DNA from: Dehalococcoidia bacterium | GTDB taxonomy: Bacteria > Chloroflexota > Dehalococcoidia > Tepidiformales > Tepidiformaceae | Reading direction: 5' to 3' | Assembly (NCBI GenBank): GCA_009841435.1 | Contig: VXLW01000043.1 | Coordinates: forward strand, 1-35,738 | DNA length: 35,738 nt | In this document: positions 1 through 8,511 of the stretch, piece after piece | Position numbering within the stretch: position 1 is the first letter of the stretch | How the letters are laid out: each line of letters opens with the position of its first letter | The notes under the pieces: model-generated | What the model was told of the DNA's origin: nothing | The model's input: the letters and a program-made list of their open reading frames with translations, nothing else | The model's database searches: none | Position numbers and translations under genes: made by a program

Positions 1-24
1 TATACCACCACGCCCTGGGACGCC

Positions 25-447
25 TCAGGCGGGCACGATCCGGATCTGGGAGCGGGGGGCGGAGCGGTCGCAGGTGGGGCAGTGGTAGACCACATCGACG
101 CCGTGCCCGCAGCGGTGGTCGACGATGCTGAGGTCGTGGTCGGTGTGGCGTTCGCCCCAGGTCGCAAGCGCGCCCACCACGACACCGAGCGAGTGACCCT
201 TCGCGGTGAGGAGATACTCGGCGCGGGGCGGGTGGTCGCTGTAGAGGTGGCGCTCGACCAGCCCCTCGCTCTCCAGCAGCTTGAGGCGGGAGGAGAGGAC
301 GCTGCCCGTGATGCCCTCGACGGAGCGGCGTAGGTCGGTGAAGCGCGCGTCGCCCTTGAGCAGATCGCGGACGATCAGGAGCGTCCAGCGATCGCCGACG
401 AGATCGAGGGTGGAGGCGACAGGGCAGCGGACGCTTCGGGAGGTCAT
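25..447 (-). CDS. HxlR-family winged-helix transcriptional regulator
   Basis: Predicted DNA-binding repressor or activator of about 140 residues, the usual length for HxlR proteins. The N-terminal part shows the family signature: a Cys near the start (RCPVAS), then LDLVGDRWTLLIVRDLL, the recognition-helix region ITGSVLSSRLKLLESEGLV and the wing with a YLLTAKG ending. The C-terminal tail has HRCGHGVDVVYHCPTC, whose Cys/His pairs could bind metal, which is less usual. I chose the ATG at 447; the reading frame stays open further upstream, but that part overlaps fbiC on the other strand and looks like shadow sequence. It is divergent from fbiC with only 88 bases between the starts, so it may regulate itself and fbiC. 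The ligand is unknown. Confidence 0.88.
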   Translation of the reverse strand: MTSRSVRCPVASTLDLVGDRWTLLIVRDLLKGDARFTDLRRSVEGITGSVLSSRLKLLESEGLVERHLYSDHPPRAEYLLTAKGHSLGVVVGALATWGERHTDHDLSIVDHRCGHGVDVVYHCPTCDRSAPRSQIRIVPA

Positions 448-472
448 GCGGGCTCCAGTGAGTTGTGACGAG

Positions 473-499
473 CTACCGAGTCGTATTGTACTATCGAGT
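473..499. promoter_or_regulatory. Divergent hxlR/fbiC promoter region with 9-bp direct repeat
   Basis: The intergenic segment contains CTACCGAGT (473-481) and CTATCGAGT (491-499), identical at 8 of 9 positions and 18 bp apart start to start. On the minus strand the sequence between them reads TACAAT (490 to 485), a fair -10 hexamer for the HxlR gene. On the plus strand TACTAT (489-494) could serve fbiC, but no well-spaced -35 was found. The repeats bracket both candidate -10 elements, so they are plausible operator half-sites for the adjacent HxlR protein. This is inference from position and repetition only. Confidence 0.35.
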
Positions 500-535
500 T
501 CCGGCCCGGGTCGATGAGCGGGCCCCGGAGTGCGA

Positions 536-2965
536 ATGCGCGAAACGACCGAGGCTGTGCTGGCGCGAGCGCTGGCCGGCGTGAGCCCCACCCACGACGA
601 GGCTCTCGCCCTTGCTTCCGAGACGGACCTTGCCGCCCTGACGGCGGCGGCCGGCGCCCTTCGCGACCAGGCCCACGACCACGTCATCTCCTACTCGCGC
701 AACATCTTCATCCCGCTGACCAAGCTCTGCCGCGACGTCTGCCACTACTGCACATTCGCCCAGCCCCCGAAGCGGGGCGAGCGCGCCTACATGAGCATCG
801 ACGAGGTGCTGGAGATCGCGCGGGCCGGGGCGGCGGCCGGCTGCACGGAAGCGCTCTTCACGCTCGGGGACAAGCCCGAGCTGCGCTACAAGGTGGCGCG
901 CGAGGAGCTGGCCACGCTCGGCCACGAGACCACCATCTCCTACCTGGCCGAGGTCGCCGGCATCGTGGCGGAGGAGACGGGGCTGCTGCCCCACGCCAAC
1001 CCGGGCGTCATGACCCGCGAGGACATTGCCCTGCTGCGGGACGTCTCCGTCTCGCAGGGGATCATGCTGGAGAGCATCTCGCCGCGGCTGCTGCAGAAAG
1101 GGGAGGTCCACTACGGCTCCCCGGACAAGGACCCGGCGGCCCGCATCGAGACGATGCGGCTCGCGGGCGAGCTCCAGGTGCCGTTCACCTCGGGCATCCT
1201 GATCGGCATCGGGGAGACGCGGCTGGAGCGGATCGAATCGCTGCTGGCCCTGCGCGACGTACACGAGGCGCACGGGCACATCCAGGAACTGATCATCCAG
1301 AACTTCCGGGCCAAGCCCGACACGAAGATGGCGGACGCGCCCGAACCAGACTTCGACGACCTGCTCTGGACGCTCGCGATGGCGCGCATCCTGTTCGGGC
1401 CGGAGATCGGGGTGCAGGCGCCCCCGAACCTGATGCCGGAGTCCTACGGGAAGCTCGTGGCGGCGGGCCTGAGCGACTGGGGTGGCGTCTCGCCGCTCAC
1501 GATCGACCACGTGAACCCGGAGGCGCCGTGGCCCCAGCTCGACGAGCTGCGGCGGCAGACGGAGGCGGCCGGCCACCACCTGGCCGAGAGGCTCGCGGTC
1601 TACCCGAGCTACGCACGCGACAGCGACCGCTGGCAGAGCAAGGAGATGGCGACGCAGGTGCTGCGTTCGATGGACGCAGACGGCTTCGCGCGCGAGGGCG
1701 AGTGGGCACCGGGCGCCGTGCTCGAACCGCCGCCCGGCTACACCTTCCCGCGGGAAGAGCCTGCCACGATGCCCCCGCACTCACCCGTGCCGGCGTTGGT
1801 CGCGAAGGCGCAGCGGGGGGAGGAGCTGGAGGAGGGGGAGATCGCGCGGCTGTTTGAGGTGCGCGGACCAGAGTTCGACTACGTCTGCGCCGCCGCCAAC
1901 GATCTCCGCGCCGAGGTCTCGGGCGACATCGTCCGGTACGTCGTCAACCGCAACATCAACTACACGAACATCTGCTACTTCAAGTGCCAGTTCTGCGCGT
2001 TCTCGAAGGGCAAGCTGAGCGAGAACCTGCGGGGCAAGCCGTACGACCTCGGACTCGACGAGGTGGTTCGGCGCGCCCGGGAGGCGTGGGACCGCGGCGC
2101 CACCGAGGTCTGCATGCAGGGCGGGATTCACCCCGACTACACGGGCGAGACCTACCTGCAGATCTGCGAAGCGGTGAAGGACGCCCTGCCGGACATGCAC
2201 GTCCACGCCTTCTCCCCACTGGAGGTGCATCAGGGCGCGGAGACGCTCGGCATCCCCGTGAAGGAGTTCCTGGGGCGGCTGAGGGACTCCGGACTGGGGA
2301 CGCTGCCCGGCACCGCCGCCGAGATCCTCGACGACGAGGTCCGCGACACACTCTGTCCCGACAAGCTCAGCACGGACCAGTGGCTCGAGGTTGTCGGCGC
2401 CGCGCACGAGGTCGGCTTCACGACCACGTCGACGGTGATGTACGGGCACATCGACGGGCCCGTTTCCTGGGCGCGGCACCTGCTGCGCCTGCGCGAGCTG
2501 CAGGCGCGCACCGGCGGCATCAGCGAGTTCGTGCCGCTGCCGTTCGTGCACATGGAAGCGCCGATCTACCTGAAGGGCCGCGCGCGCAAGGGTCCAACCT
2601 GGCGCGAAGCGATCCTGATGCACGCCGTCTCGCGGCTGGCGCTGCACCCGCTCATCCCGAACATCCAGGTGTCGTGGGTGAAGATGGGGGTCGAGGGGTC
2701 GAAAGCGGCGCTTCTCGCCGGCGCGAACGACATGGGCGGCACGCTCATGAACGAAAGCATCAGCCGGGCGGCGGGCGCGAGCCACGGGCAGGAGATGCCA
2801 CCCGAGGCGATGGACGAGCTCATCACGAGTATCGAGCGGCTGCCCCGGCAGCGCACGACGACGTACGGCACGCCGCCGGAGGAGCGCCAGCGCACCTCCT
2901 ACGGTGCAGACGAGCTCACGCCGATCGTGCTGACGCCGGTCAAGAAGTACGCGCGCTCGCGCTAG
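536..2965 (+). CDS. fbiC: FO synthase, fused CofG-CofH (FbiC), F420 biosynthesis
   Basis: Bifunctional radical-SAM enzyme that makes 7,8-didemethyl-8-hydroxy-5-deazariboflavin (FO), the chromophore of coenzyme F420, from tyrosine and a flavin-pathway uracil intermediate. About 809 residues, close to actinobacterial FbiC. Two radical-SAM domains are visible, each with a CxxxCxxC cluster motif: CRDVCHYC (Cys 65, 69, 72) in the N-terminal CofG half and CYFKCQFC (Cys 480, 484, 487) in the C-terminal CofH half. CofH-type text such as CMQGGIHPDYTGETY and MYGHIDGP is present. ATG 536 is preferred because GGAG (527-530) lies 5 bases upstream, whereas the GTG at 530 overlaps that SD. The stop codon overlaps that of the convergent methyltransferase gene in one CTAG. 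No fbiA, fbiB or cofC/cofD is in this window; several predicted F420 users are. Confidence 0.96.
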   Translation: MRETTEAVLARALAGVSPTHDEALALASETDLAALTAAAGALRDQAHDHVISYSRNIFIPLTKLCRDVCHYCTFAQPPKRGERAYMSIDEVLEIARAGAAAGCTEALFTLGDKPELRYKVAREELATLGHETTISYLAEVAGIVAEETGLLPHANPGVMTREDIALLRDVSVSQGIMLESISPRLLQKGEVHYGSPDKDPAARIETMRLAGELQVPFTSGILIGIGETRLERIESLLALRDVHEAHGHIQELIIQNFRAKPDTKMADAPEPDFDDLLWTLAMARILFGPEIGVQAPPNLMPESYGKLVAAGLSDWGGVSPLTIDHVNPEAPWPQLDELRRQTEAAGHHLAERLAVYPSYARDSDRWQSKEMATQVLRSMDADGFAREGEWAPGAVLEPPPGYTFPREEPATMPPHSPVPALVAKAQRGEELEEGEIARLFEVRGPEFDYVCAAANDLRAEVSGDIVRYVVNRNINYTNICYFKCQFCAFSKGKLSENLRGKPYDLGLDEVVRRAREAWDRGATEVCMQGGIHPDYTGETYLQICEAVKDALPDMHVHAFSPLEVHQGAETLGIPVKEFLGRLRDSGLGTLPGTAAEILDDEVRDTLCPDKLSTDQWLEVVGAAHEVGFTTTSTVMYGHIDGPVSWARHLLRLRELQARTGGISEFVPLPFVHMEAPIYLKGRARKGPTWREAILMHAVSRLALHPLIPNIQVSWVKMGVEGSKAALLAGANDMGGTLMNESISRAAGASHGQEMPPEAMDELITSIERLPRQRTTTYGTPPEERQRTSYGADELTPIVLTPVKKYARSR

Positions 2966-3810
2966 TTCGCGCCCGGCGGACTCCAGCTCACCACTCCAAG
3001 CACGCCCGGGTCCCAGTTGAACTCGACGCGCCCGTCCTCGTCGTGGATGTAGTCGGGGAGGATGTAGCGGATCCGCTCGTCCTCGGGGCTGCCCTCGGCC
3101 ACCCAGAGTTGCTGGCGGAGGAAGCGGAGGATGTCGTCTTCAGTGTCGTAGGCGATGCCCCCGTATTCGACAAACGACACCTCACAGAGGCGTCCACGTG
3201 CGAGCTGGAGGGCGAGGAACTCGGGCAGGGCAGGCAACGGGTCGCGGGGCTCGCCGTGGACCGCCTCCCAGAAGGGGTCGGCGCGAGAGGGCGGAGGGCG
3301 GCTGAGCAAGGCGGCGATGCACAGCCGCCCAGCGGCTTTGTCCATCGCGTCGAGGAAGGGTCCGAAGTCCTCGATGTCGTAGCCGACGTGCGAGATGAGC
3401 GCGACAGCGGCGTGCAGGGCCTCCTCGCAGGGCCAGGTGGCATCTACGACGCGGATGTTGTCGATGCCGTGCTCGGCCATGCCCTCGGTCAGCACCTCGC
3501 GCATGCCCTCGGAGGGCTCGACGGCGATGACCTCGCGGGCGTGGAGGGCGAGCGGGAGCGAGTAGCGTCCCCCGCCGGCACCGATGTCGAGCACGGTGTC
3601 GTCGGGCCGGACGAGGGCGCGGAGGGCGTCGAGGGTAGCGTCGCCTTCACGACGCGGATCGGCGCGGAACCAGGACGCGATGGGCGCGTAGAAGTCGCCG
3701 CGCTCGGGCAGGACGAGGCGGCGCCGCTCGACCTGCTCGCGGTTGCGCCGGACGCGGTCGGCCCAGGCGGCGAGGGCAGCGGTGGGGTCGGGGCGGAGGG
3801 GGTCACTCAT
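2962..3810 (-). CDS. Class I SAM-dependent methyltransferase
   Basis: About 282 residues with a Rossmann-type methyltransferase core. Motif I is VLDIGAGGGRYSLPLA, followed by the acidic loop VIAVEPSEGM and motif-II-like text around NIRVVDATWP. The N-terminal 80 residues (SDPLRPDP through FYAPIASWF) and the C-terminal tail, rich in acidic and aromatic residues, probably form the substrate cap; the substrate cannot be named. The ATG at 3810 is chosen over an in-frame start at 3828, because the stretch before it is short and not family-like; no clear SD is present before either. The gene is convergent with fbiC and both TAG stops lie in the palindrome CTAG at 2962-2965. It is divergent from the rhodanese gene, 89 bases between starts. 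Confidence 0.82.
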   Translation of the reverse strand: MSDPLRPDPTAALAAWADRVRRNREQVERRRLVLPERGDFYAPIASWFRADPRREGDATLDALRALVRPDDTVLDIGAGGGRYSLPLALHAREVIAVEPSEGMREVLTEGMAEHGIDNIRVVDATWPCEEALHAAVALISHVGYDIEDFGPFLDAMDKAAGRLCIAALLSRPPPSRADPFWEAVHGEPRDPLPALPEFLALQLARGRLCEVSFVEYGGIAYDTEDDILRFLRQQLWVAEGSPEDERIRYILPDYIHDEDGRVEFNWDPGVLGVVSWSPPGAN

Positions 3811-3899
3811 TGGGGCAGCGTGGCACATCCCTCAAGCCCTCGCCAGACGGCCTGTGCGTGCTAGGCTTCCTGTCACAACGCACACGAGAGGCAGTTCCT

Positions 3900-4253
3900 G
3901 TGGCTACCAAGGATCCACGCGAGCCGTTCACGAGGCTCTCGATCGAAGAGGCGAAGGAGAAGCTCGACAGCGGCGATGCCGTGATGGTCGACGTGCGGGA
4001 CCCGCACGAGTACGTCGAGGTGCACGCGAAGGGCGTGCGCCTGATTCCCGTAAACACCGTGATGAACGAGCTGGACCAGATCCGCGAGTTCGCGGGGGAC
4101 AAGCAGGAAGTGCTGTTCATCTGCAAGATGGGGGGCCGCAGCGCCCTCGCAGCCGAGTACGCGACAGCGGCGGGCCTCGACGAGCTCGAGCTGTTCAACG
4201 TCGAAGGCGGCACGGACGCCTGGGCGGAGGCGGGGTTCCCGACAGGGGATTAG
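3900..4253 (+). CDS. Rhodanese-like domain protein
   Basis: Single rhodanese domain of about 117 residues, a usual length for stand-alone sulfurtransferases of the GlpE/PspE type. The N-terminal half has the CH2A-like stretch VMVDVRDPHEYVEVHAKG; the active-site loop is FICKMGGRS, with the catalytic Cys that would carry the persulfide; the C-terminal end reads VEGGTDAWAEAGFP, typical of the family. It has no signal peptide, so it is expected in the cytoplasm. GTG at 3900 is chosen because AGAGG (3887-3891) lies 8 bases upstream; the open frame extends to 3810 but that part is unlike the family. The sulfur acceptor is unknown. It lies upstream of rpoD but is separated from it by an independent promoter. 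Confidence 0.88.
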   Translation: MATKDPREPFTRLSIEEAKEKLDSGDAVMVDVRDPHEYVEVHAKGVRLIPVNTVMNELDQIREFAGDKQEVLFICKMGGRSALAAEYATAAGLDELELFNVEGGTDAWAEAGFPTGD

Positions 4254-4293
4254 TCCCACCCCTTTGGCCGCCGTCTTGAGGCCCGGCCTGGGC

Positions 4294-4322
4294 TTCAGAT
4301 CGCCGCTCATTTGTGCTATACT
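4294..4322 (+). promoter_or_regulatory. Likely housekeeping promoter of rpoD
   Basis: TTCAGA (4294-4299, 4 of 6 to the -35 consensus), a 17-base spacer, and TATACT (4317-4322, 5 of 6 to the -10 consensus). TG two bases before the -10 (TGCTATACT) makes it an extended -10 as well. A start near 4329 would leave a leader of about 57 bases before the ATG at 4386. It stands in the only gap between the rhodanese gene and rpoD. Best-formed promoter in the window by eye. Confidence 0.6.
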
Positions 4323-4385
4323 GATTTTGGCGTCGTGTGTCCGCGCGCCATCCCAATTCCTGTACCGGGGGTACCTGTCAGCCGC

Positions 4386-6020
<1,635 letters not shown>

Positions 6021-6041
6021 ACGGTTTCCGACCGGCAACCC

Positions 6042-6497
6042 TTACGCCGACGCCGCCTCCCGCCAGAGGCGGCGTCCTGTTGCCAGCCACAGCATGGGAC
6101 CGACGGAGTCGAGGAGCAGCCAGATGACCGGCTGAGCCTGGGCGGAGTCCCCGTAGACCTGCATGAGCCAGGACCAGGCGAGCAGGATTGCGTGCACCCC
6201 GCCGACGTAGAAGAGGCCATTTGCCTCAAGGTAGGCACGCCAGTTGTTGGCCTCTGGAAGCGCCGCGTCGTGGCGGCGCTTCCAGAGGTAGGCGAAGAAC
6301 AGCACCAGGAGCGAGCCCGCCATCATGAACGGGTCATAGGCTTCCCAGTAGGTGAAGTCGGGGTCGTGATCGGGCTGGTAGAAGGGCGTGATGATCAGGT
6401 GAACAACCGTCGCCCCCGCCAGGAGCAGCAGGTACAGCGCGACTACGCGCTTCACGACGGCCAGGTTCTGATCAGTCACGGGCTCCAAAGGGCGCAT
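6042..6497 (-). CDS. Four-helix membrane protein, tandem paralogue 3 of 3
   Basis: Unrecognised integral membrane protein of about 151 residues, last gene of a three-gene minus-strand set. Four hydrophobic segments are visible (VVALYLLLLAGATVVHLII; MMAGSLLVLFFAYLW; LFYVGGVHAILLAWSWL; VIWLLLDSVGPMLWLA). It shares with its two neighbours a Y-L-x-L-x-G stretch in helix 1, a Pro-x-Tyr after it, Trp-x-x-(Tyr/Phe) and Asn-Gly-x-Phe before helix 3, Asp-x-x-x-Pro-x-Leu in helix 4 and a terminal LWRE. The first ATG (6497) overlaps the upstream gene by 26 bases; a GTG at 6479, with TTTGGAG before it and a short overlap, gives an N-terminus closer to the paralogues, so the start is uncertain. Function unknown. 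Confidence 0.72.
   Translation of the reverse strand: MRPLEPVTDQNLAVVKRVVALYLLLLAGATVVHLIITPFYQPDHDPDFTYWEAYDPFMMAGSLLVLFFAYLWKRRHDAALPEANNWRAYLEANGLFYVGGVHAILLAWSWLMQVYGDSAQAQPVIWLLLDSVGPMLWLATGRRLWREAASA
6049..6076. terminator. Hairpin at rpoD 3' end, possible bidirectional terminator
   Basis: Perfect 11-bp inverted repeat GACGCCGCCTC / GAGGCGGCGTC with a 6-base loop, 28 bases after the rpoD stop and inside the last codons of the convergent membrane protein gene. No clear U-run follows on either strand, so it may terminate poorly or need a factor. It is the only strong structure at this convergent junction. Confidence 0.45.
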
Positions 6498-6906
6498 GAG
6501 GCTCGCGCCAGAGCTTGATCGCCATCGTGACGGCGAGCATGGGCATGGCGATGTCGATCACCACCCAGAGGAAGGCGACGGGCGCAAACCCGCCCTCGCC
6601 CCACTGGCTTGCGAACCAGTTATTCAGGAAGCCGAGGAGGAGGGCCACGGCAATGTGGAACCGTCCATTGGCGACGAACCTGTCCCAGCTACTGGCGTCG
6701 TCGGCCAGGGACTTCGTTCCGACGAAGGTCACCAGAACAAGGAGGATGGCGGCGACGGCCATGAACCAGTTCAGGATGTCCCACACGTCGCTGGCGTCGG
6801 CCAGGTTGCCCTGGCCCGCATAGAGCGGGGAGATGACGAAGTAGGCTCCTACGGCCAGCCCCACGAGGAACAGGTAGACGGCGAAGAGTCGGTGTACGGC
6901 TGCCAT
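6472..6906 (-). CDS. Four-helix membrane protein, tandem paralogue 2 of 3
   Basis: About 144 residues with four predicted membrane helices (LFAVYLFLVGLAVGAYFVI; WFMAVAAILLVLVTFVG; IAVALLLGFLNNWFA; FLWVVIDIAMPMLAVTMAI). The match to the third paralogue is obvious in VYLFLVGLAV versus VYLLLVGLAV and in WFMAV, VANG, IDIAMP and LWRE. Its start is well supported: AAGGAGG lies 7 bases before the ATG at 6906. It begins 36 bases after the upstream paralogue ends and overlaps the downstream one, so all three are probably cotranscribed. No Cys/His cluster, charged helix residues or known catalytic motif were found. Function unknown; inner-membrane location is inferred. Confidence 0.78.
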   Translation of the reverse strand: MAAVHRLFAVYLFLVGLAVGAYFVISPLYAGQGNLADASDVWDILNWFMAVAAILLVLVTFVGTKSLADDASSWDRFVANGRFHIAVALLLGFLNNWFASQWGEGGFAPVAFLWVVIDIAMPMLAVTMAIKLWREPHAPFGARD

Positions 6907-6942
6907 GCAGCTTCCTCCTTGCTATGGCCCGGGAGTACGGGC

Positions 6943-7365
6943 CTAGGCGCTCGCTTCTCGCCAGGAACGGAGCCCGTGCACCACGAACAGGATGGGCATG
7001 GCCGTGTCGACGATGTGCCAGATGACCCAGCTCGCGCGCTCCGGGTACGTACCCCACTCAACCCAGAACCAGGCGGGGAAGAAGGCCAGGGAGAGCGCCA
7101 CAAGTCCGTAGAAGAGGCCATTCACCTCGACGTATTGCCGCCAGGGGGCGTCGTCCCCGGTGGAAGCGTCGAAGGCGCGCTTTCGGAGGTACGCTCCCGC
7201 CACGGCGAGCACGAGGCCGACTGCCATGAACCAGTCGAGAACCTTCCAGACCGTGAGGTCGGAGTCGTGGTCCTCATAGAAGGGGAAGATGATGAACTGG
7301 ACGGCCACTGCGAGACCGACCAGGAGCAGATAGACCGATACGAGTTGCTGGAGCGCTCCCGGCAT
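6943..7365 (-). CDS. Four-helix membrane protein, tandem paralogue 1 of 3
   Basis: First gene of the paralogous trio, about 140 residues. Four hydrophobic segments: VYLLLVGLAVAVQFIIF; WFMAVGLVLAVAGAYL; GLFYGLVALSLAFFPAWFW; WVIWHIVDTAMPILFVVHGL. It ends in SWREASA, nearly identical to the WREAASA end of paralogue 3. GGGAGG lies 6 bases before the ATG at 7365, so this start is preferred to an in-frame one at 7395. It is divergent from the Nudix gene, 116 bases between starts; no convincing promoter hexamers were found there. I do not recognise the family. Confidence 0.78.
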   Translation of the reverse strand: MPGALQQLVSVYLLLVGLAVAVQFIIFPFYEDHDSDLTVWKVLDWFMAVGLVLAVAGAYLRKRAFDASTGDDAPWRQYVEVNGLFYGLVALSLAFFPAWFWVEWGTYPERASWVIWHIVDTAMPILFVVHGLRSWREASA

Positions 7366-7481
7366 CTTTACCTCCCTGTGCGGGAACCGTACCACGCGTA
7401 TTCAGTCAGCATGCTTACGGGCCTCGGGCGCTACCCTGACACCTCGCGGCGGGCCCGCAGCGAGGCCCGGTTGGAGGCGGC

Positions 7482-8018
7482 ATGACGGATCATCCGAAGT
7501 TCATCGGCAGCGAAACCGTGTTCGAGGGGCGGCTGTACGACGTGCGCCTGGACACGCTGCAGTCGCCGGAAGGGCACACGTTCCGGCGGGAGATGGTCTA
7601 CCACCCGGGGGCGGTCTGCATGACTCCCGTGGACGGCGACGGGCGCCTCCTGCTGGTGGAGCAGTACCGGCACGGGGCGCGCACTCGGCTGCTGGAGATT
7701 CCCGCCGGTACGCTCGAACCAGGCGAGGACCCGGCCGAGACGGCGGCACGGGAGCTGCGCGAGGAGGTGGGGATGCGGGCTGGCGAGGTGGAGTCGCTGG
7801 GCGGGTTCTGGATCGCGCCGAGCTACGCGACGGAGTACATCCACCTGTTCCTGTGCAGCGACCTGACTCCCGACCCCCTGCCGGGCGACGAGGACGAAGA
7901 CATCGAGGTCTTAAAGCTGACGCGGGACGAGGCGGTGGCGGCGGTGGACGAAGGACGCATCATCGACGCGAAGTCGATTGCGGGCATCCTGCGCTGGGAG
8001 CGCCTCTCGGGGCGCTGA
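7482..8018 (+). CDS. Nudix hydrolase, ADP-ribose pyrophosphatase-like
   Basis: About 178 residues, typical of ADP-ribose pyrophosphatases. The Nudix box is complete: G76-x5-E82-x7-R90-E91-L-x-E94-E95-x-G97, where the RELREE glutamates bind the metal ions. Text before the box (MTPVDGDGRLLLVEQYRHG, LLEIPAGTLEPGE) and after it (GGFWIAPSYATEYIHLFLC) fits the ADPRase subgroup, in which the protein dimerises by swapping the N-terminal strands. Likely reaction: ADP-ribose to AMP and ribose 5-phosphate, clearing ADP-ribose released in NAD turnover; other nucleotide sugars remain possible. GGAGG at 7473-7477 precedes the ATG. Single gene, convergent with the coiled-coil gene and 10 bases from it. Confidence 0.9.
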   Translation: MTDHPKFIGSETVFEGRLYDVRLDTLQSPEGHTFRREMVYHPGAVCMTPVDGDGRLLLVEQYRHGARTRLLEIPAGTLEPGEDPAETAARELREEVGMRAGEVESLGGFWIAPSYATEYIHLFLCSDLTPDPLPGDEDEDIEVLKLTRDEAVAAVDEGRIIDAKSIAGILRWERLSGR

Positions 8019-8028
8019 AAGAAATCTG

Positions 8029-8451
8029 CTAGGTCCCCAGAAACAGACCCACCATGATGCCAACGGTCGACACCCAGGCGCCGCCTGCCAGCAGATAGAG
8101 GTTGTTGAAGCGGTTGTCGATCCTCGCCTCGAGATTGAGAACGCGGTGGTTCTGCTCGCGCATCTCCTCACGCAGCGCTGAGGTGCCCTCGGCCATCTCC
8201 TCGCGAAGGGAACTGACCTCGGAGTCCACGTGCTCGCGAAGGGAACCAACTTCGGAACCCACATGCTCGCGAAGGGAACCAGCTTCGGAACCCACGTGCT
8301 CGCGAAGGGCGTCGAACCGTTCGTTTGTCTCCCTATGGTGCTCGTCCACCGTTTGGCGCAAGGAATTGAGAGCGAGGGCGAGATCACCTAGTCGCTGGTC
8401 AACCTGTTCGTAGGTGCCTTCGAGCCTGCTGAGACGCTCTTCGGTCGTCAT
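8029..8451 (-). CDS. Repeat coiled-coil protein with C-terminal membrane helix
   Basis: About 140 residues. Residues 1 to roughly 115 are almost entirely heptad/hendecad coiled coil, with a central array of 11-residue units of the type SLREHVGSEVG, then SSLREEMAEGTS and ALREEM. The C-terminus (LYLLAGGAWVSTVGIMVGLF) is a single membrane helix, so it is probably a tail-anchored rod facing the cytoplasm. ATG 8451 is preferred, with AAGG 6 bases upstream; the TTG at 8466 is the only alternative. TATGAT on the minus strand (8471-8466) could be its -10, giving a very short leader. Low-complexity coiled coils align spuriously with many proteins, so no family is assigned. Confidence 0.72.
   Translation of the reverse strand: MTTEERLSRLEGTYEQVDQRLGDLALALNSLRQTVDEHHRETNERFDALREHVGSEAGSLREHVGSEVGSLREHVDSEVSSLREEMAEGTSALREEMREQNHRVLNLEARIDNRFNNLYLLAGGAWVSTVGIMVGLFLGT
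8200..8310. repeat. 33-bp tandem repeat inside coiled-coil gene
   Basis: Three full 33-bp units (8200-8232, 8233-8265, 8266-8298) and the start of a fourth (from 8299), each beginning CTCGCGAAGGG on the plus strand. Thirty-three bases equals eleven codons, so copy changes keep frame and one hendecad of coiled coil is gained or lost per unit. Units two and three differ at only two positions (8255 region and the penultimate triplet), suggesting recent duplication. Confidence 0.85.
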
Positions 8452-8511
8452 GATTACCTTGCACAATCATAGCAGGACGGCGGCACCATGGCGCAAGGGG
8501 CCCCGAGTGCG

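Noticed and set aside
491-1857. Long open frames on both strands (429 and 447 residues) across the first half of fbiC
   Set aside because: They are Arg/Pro/Ala-rich shadows caused by high GC; fbiC in this stretch has clear radical-SAM motifs.
8200-8310. CRISPR array
   Set aside because: Repeats are contiguous 33-bp units without unique spacers and keep an 11-codon frame inside a coding sequence.
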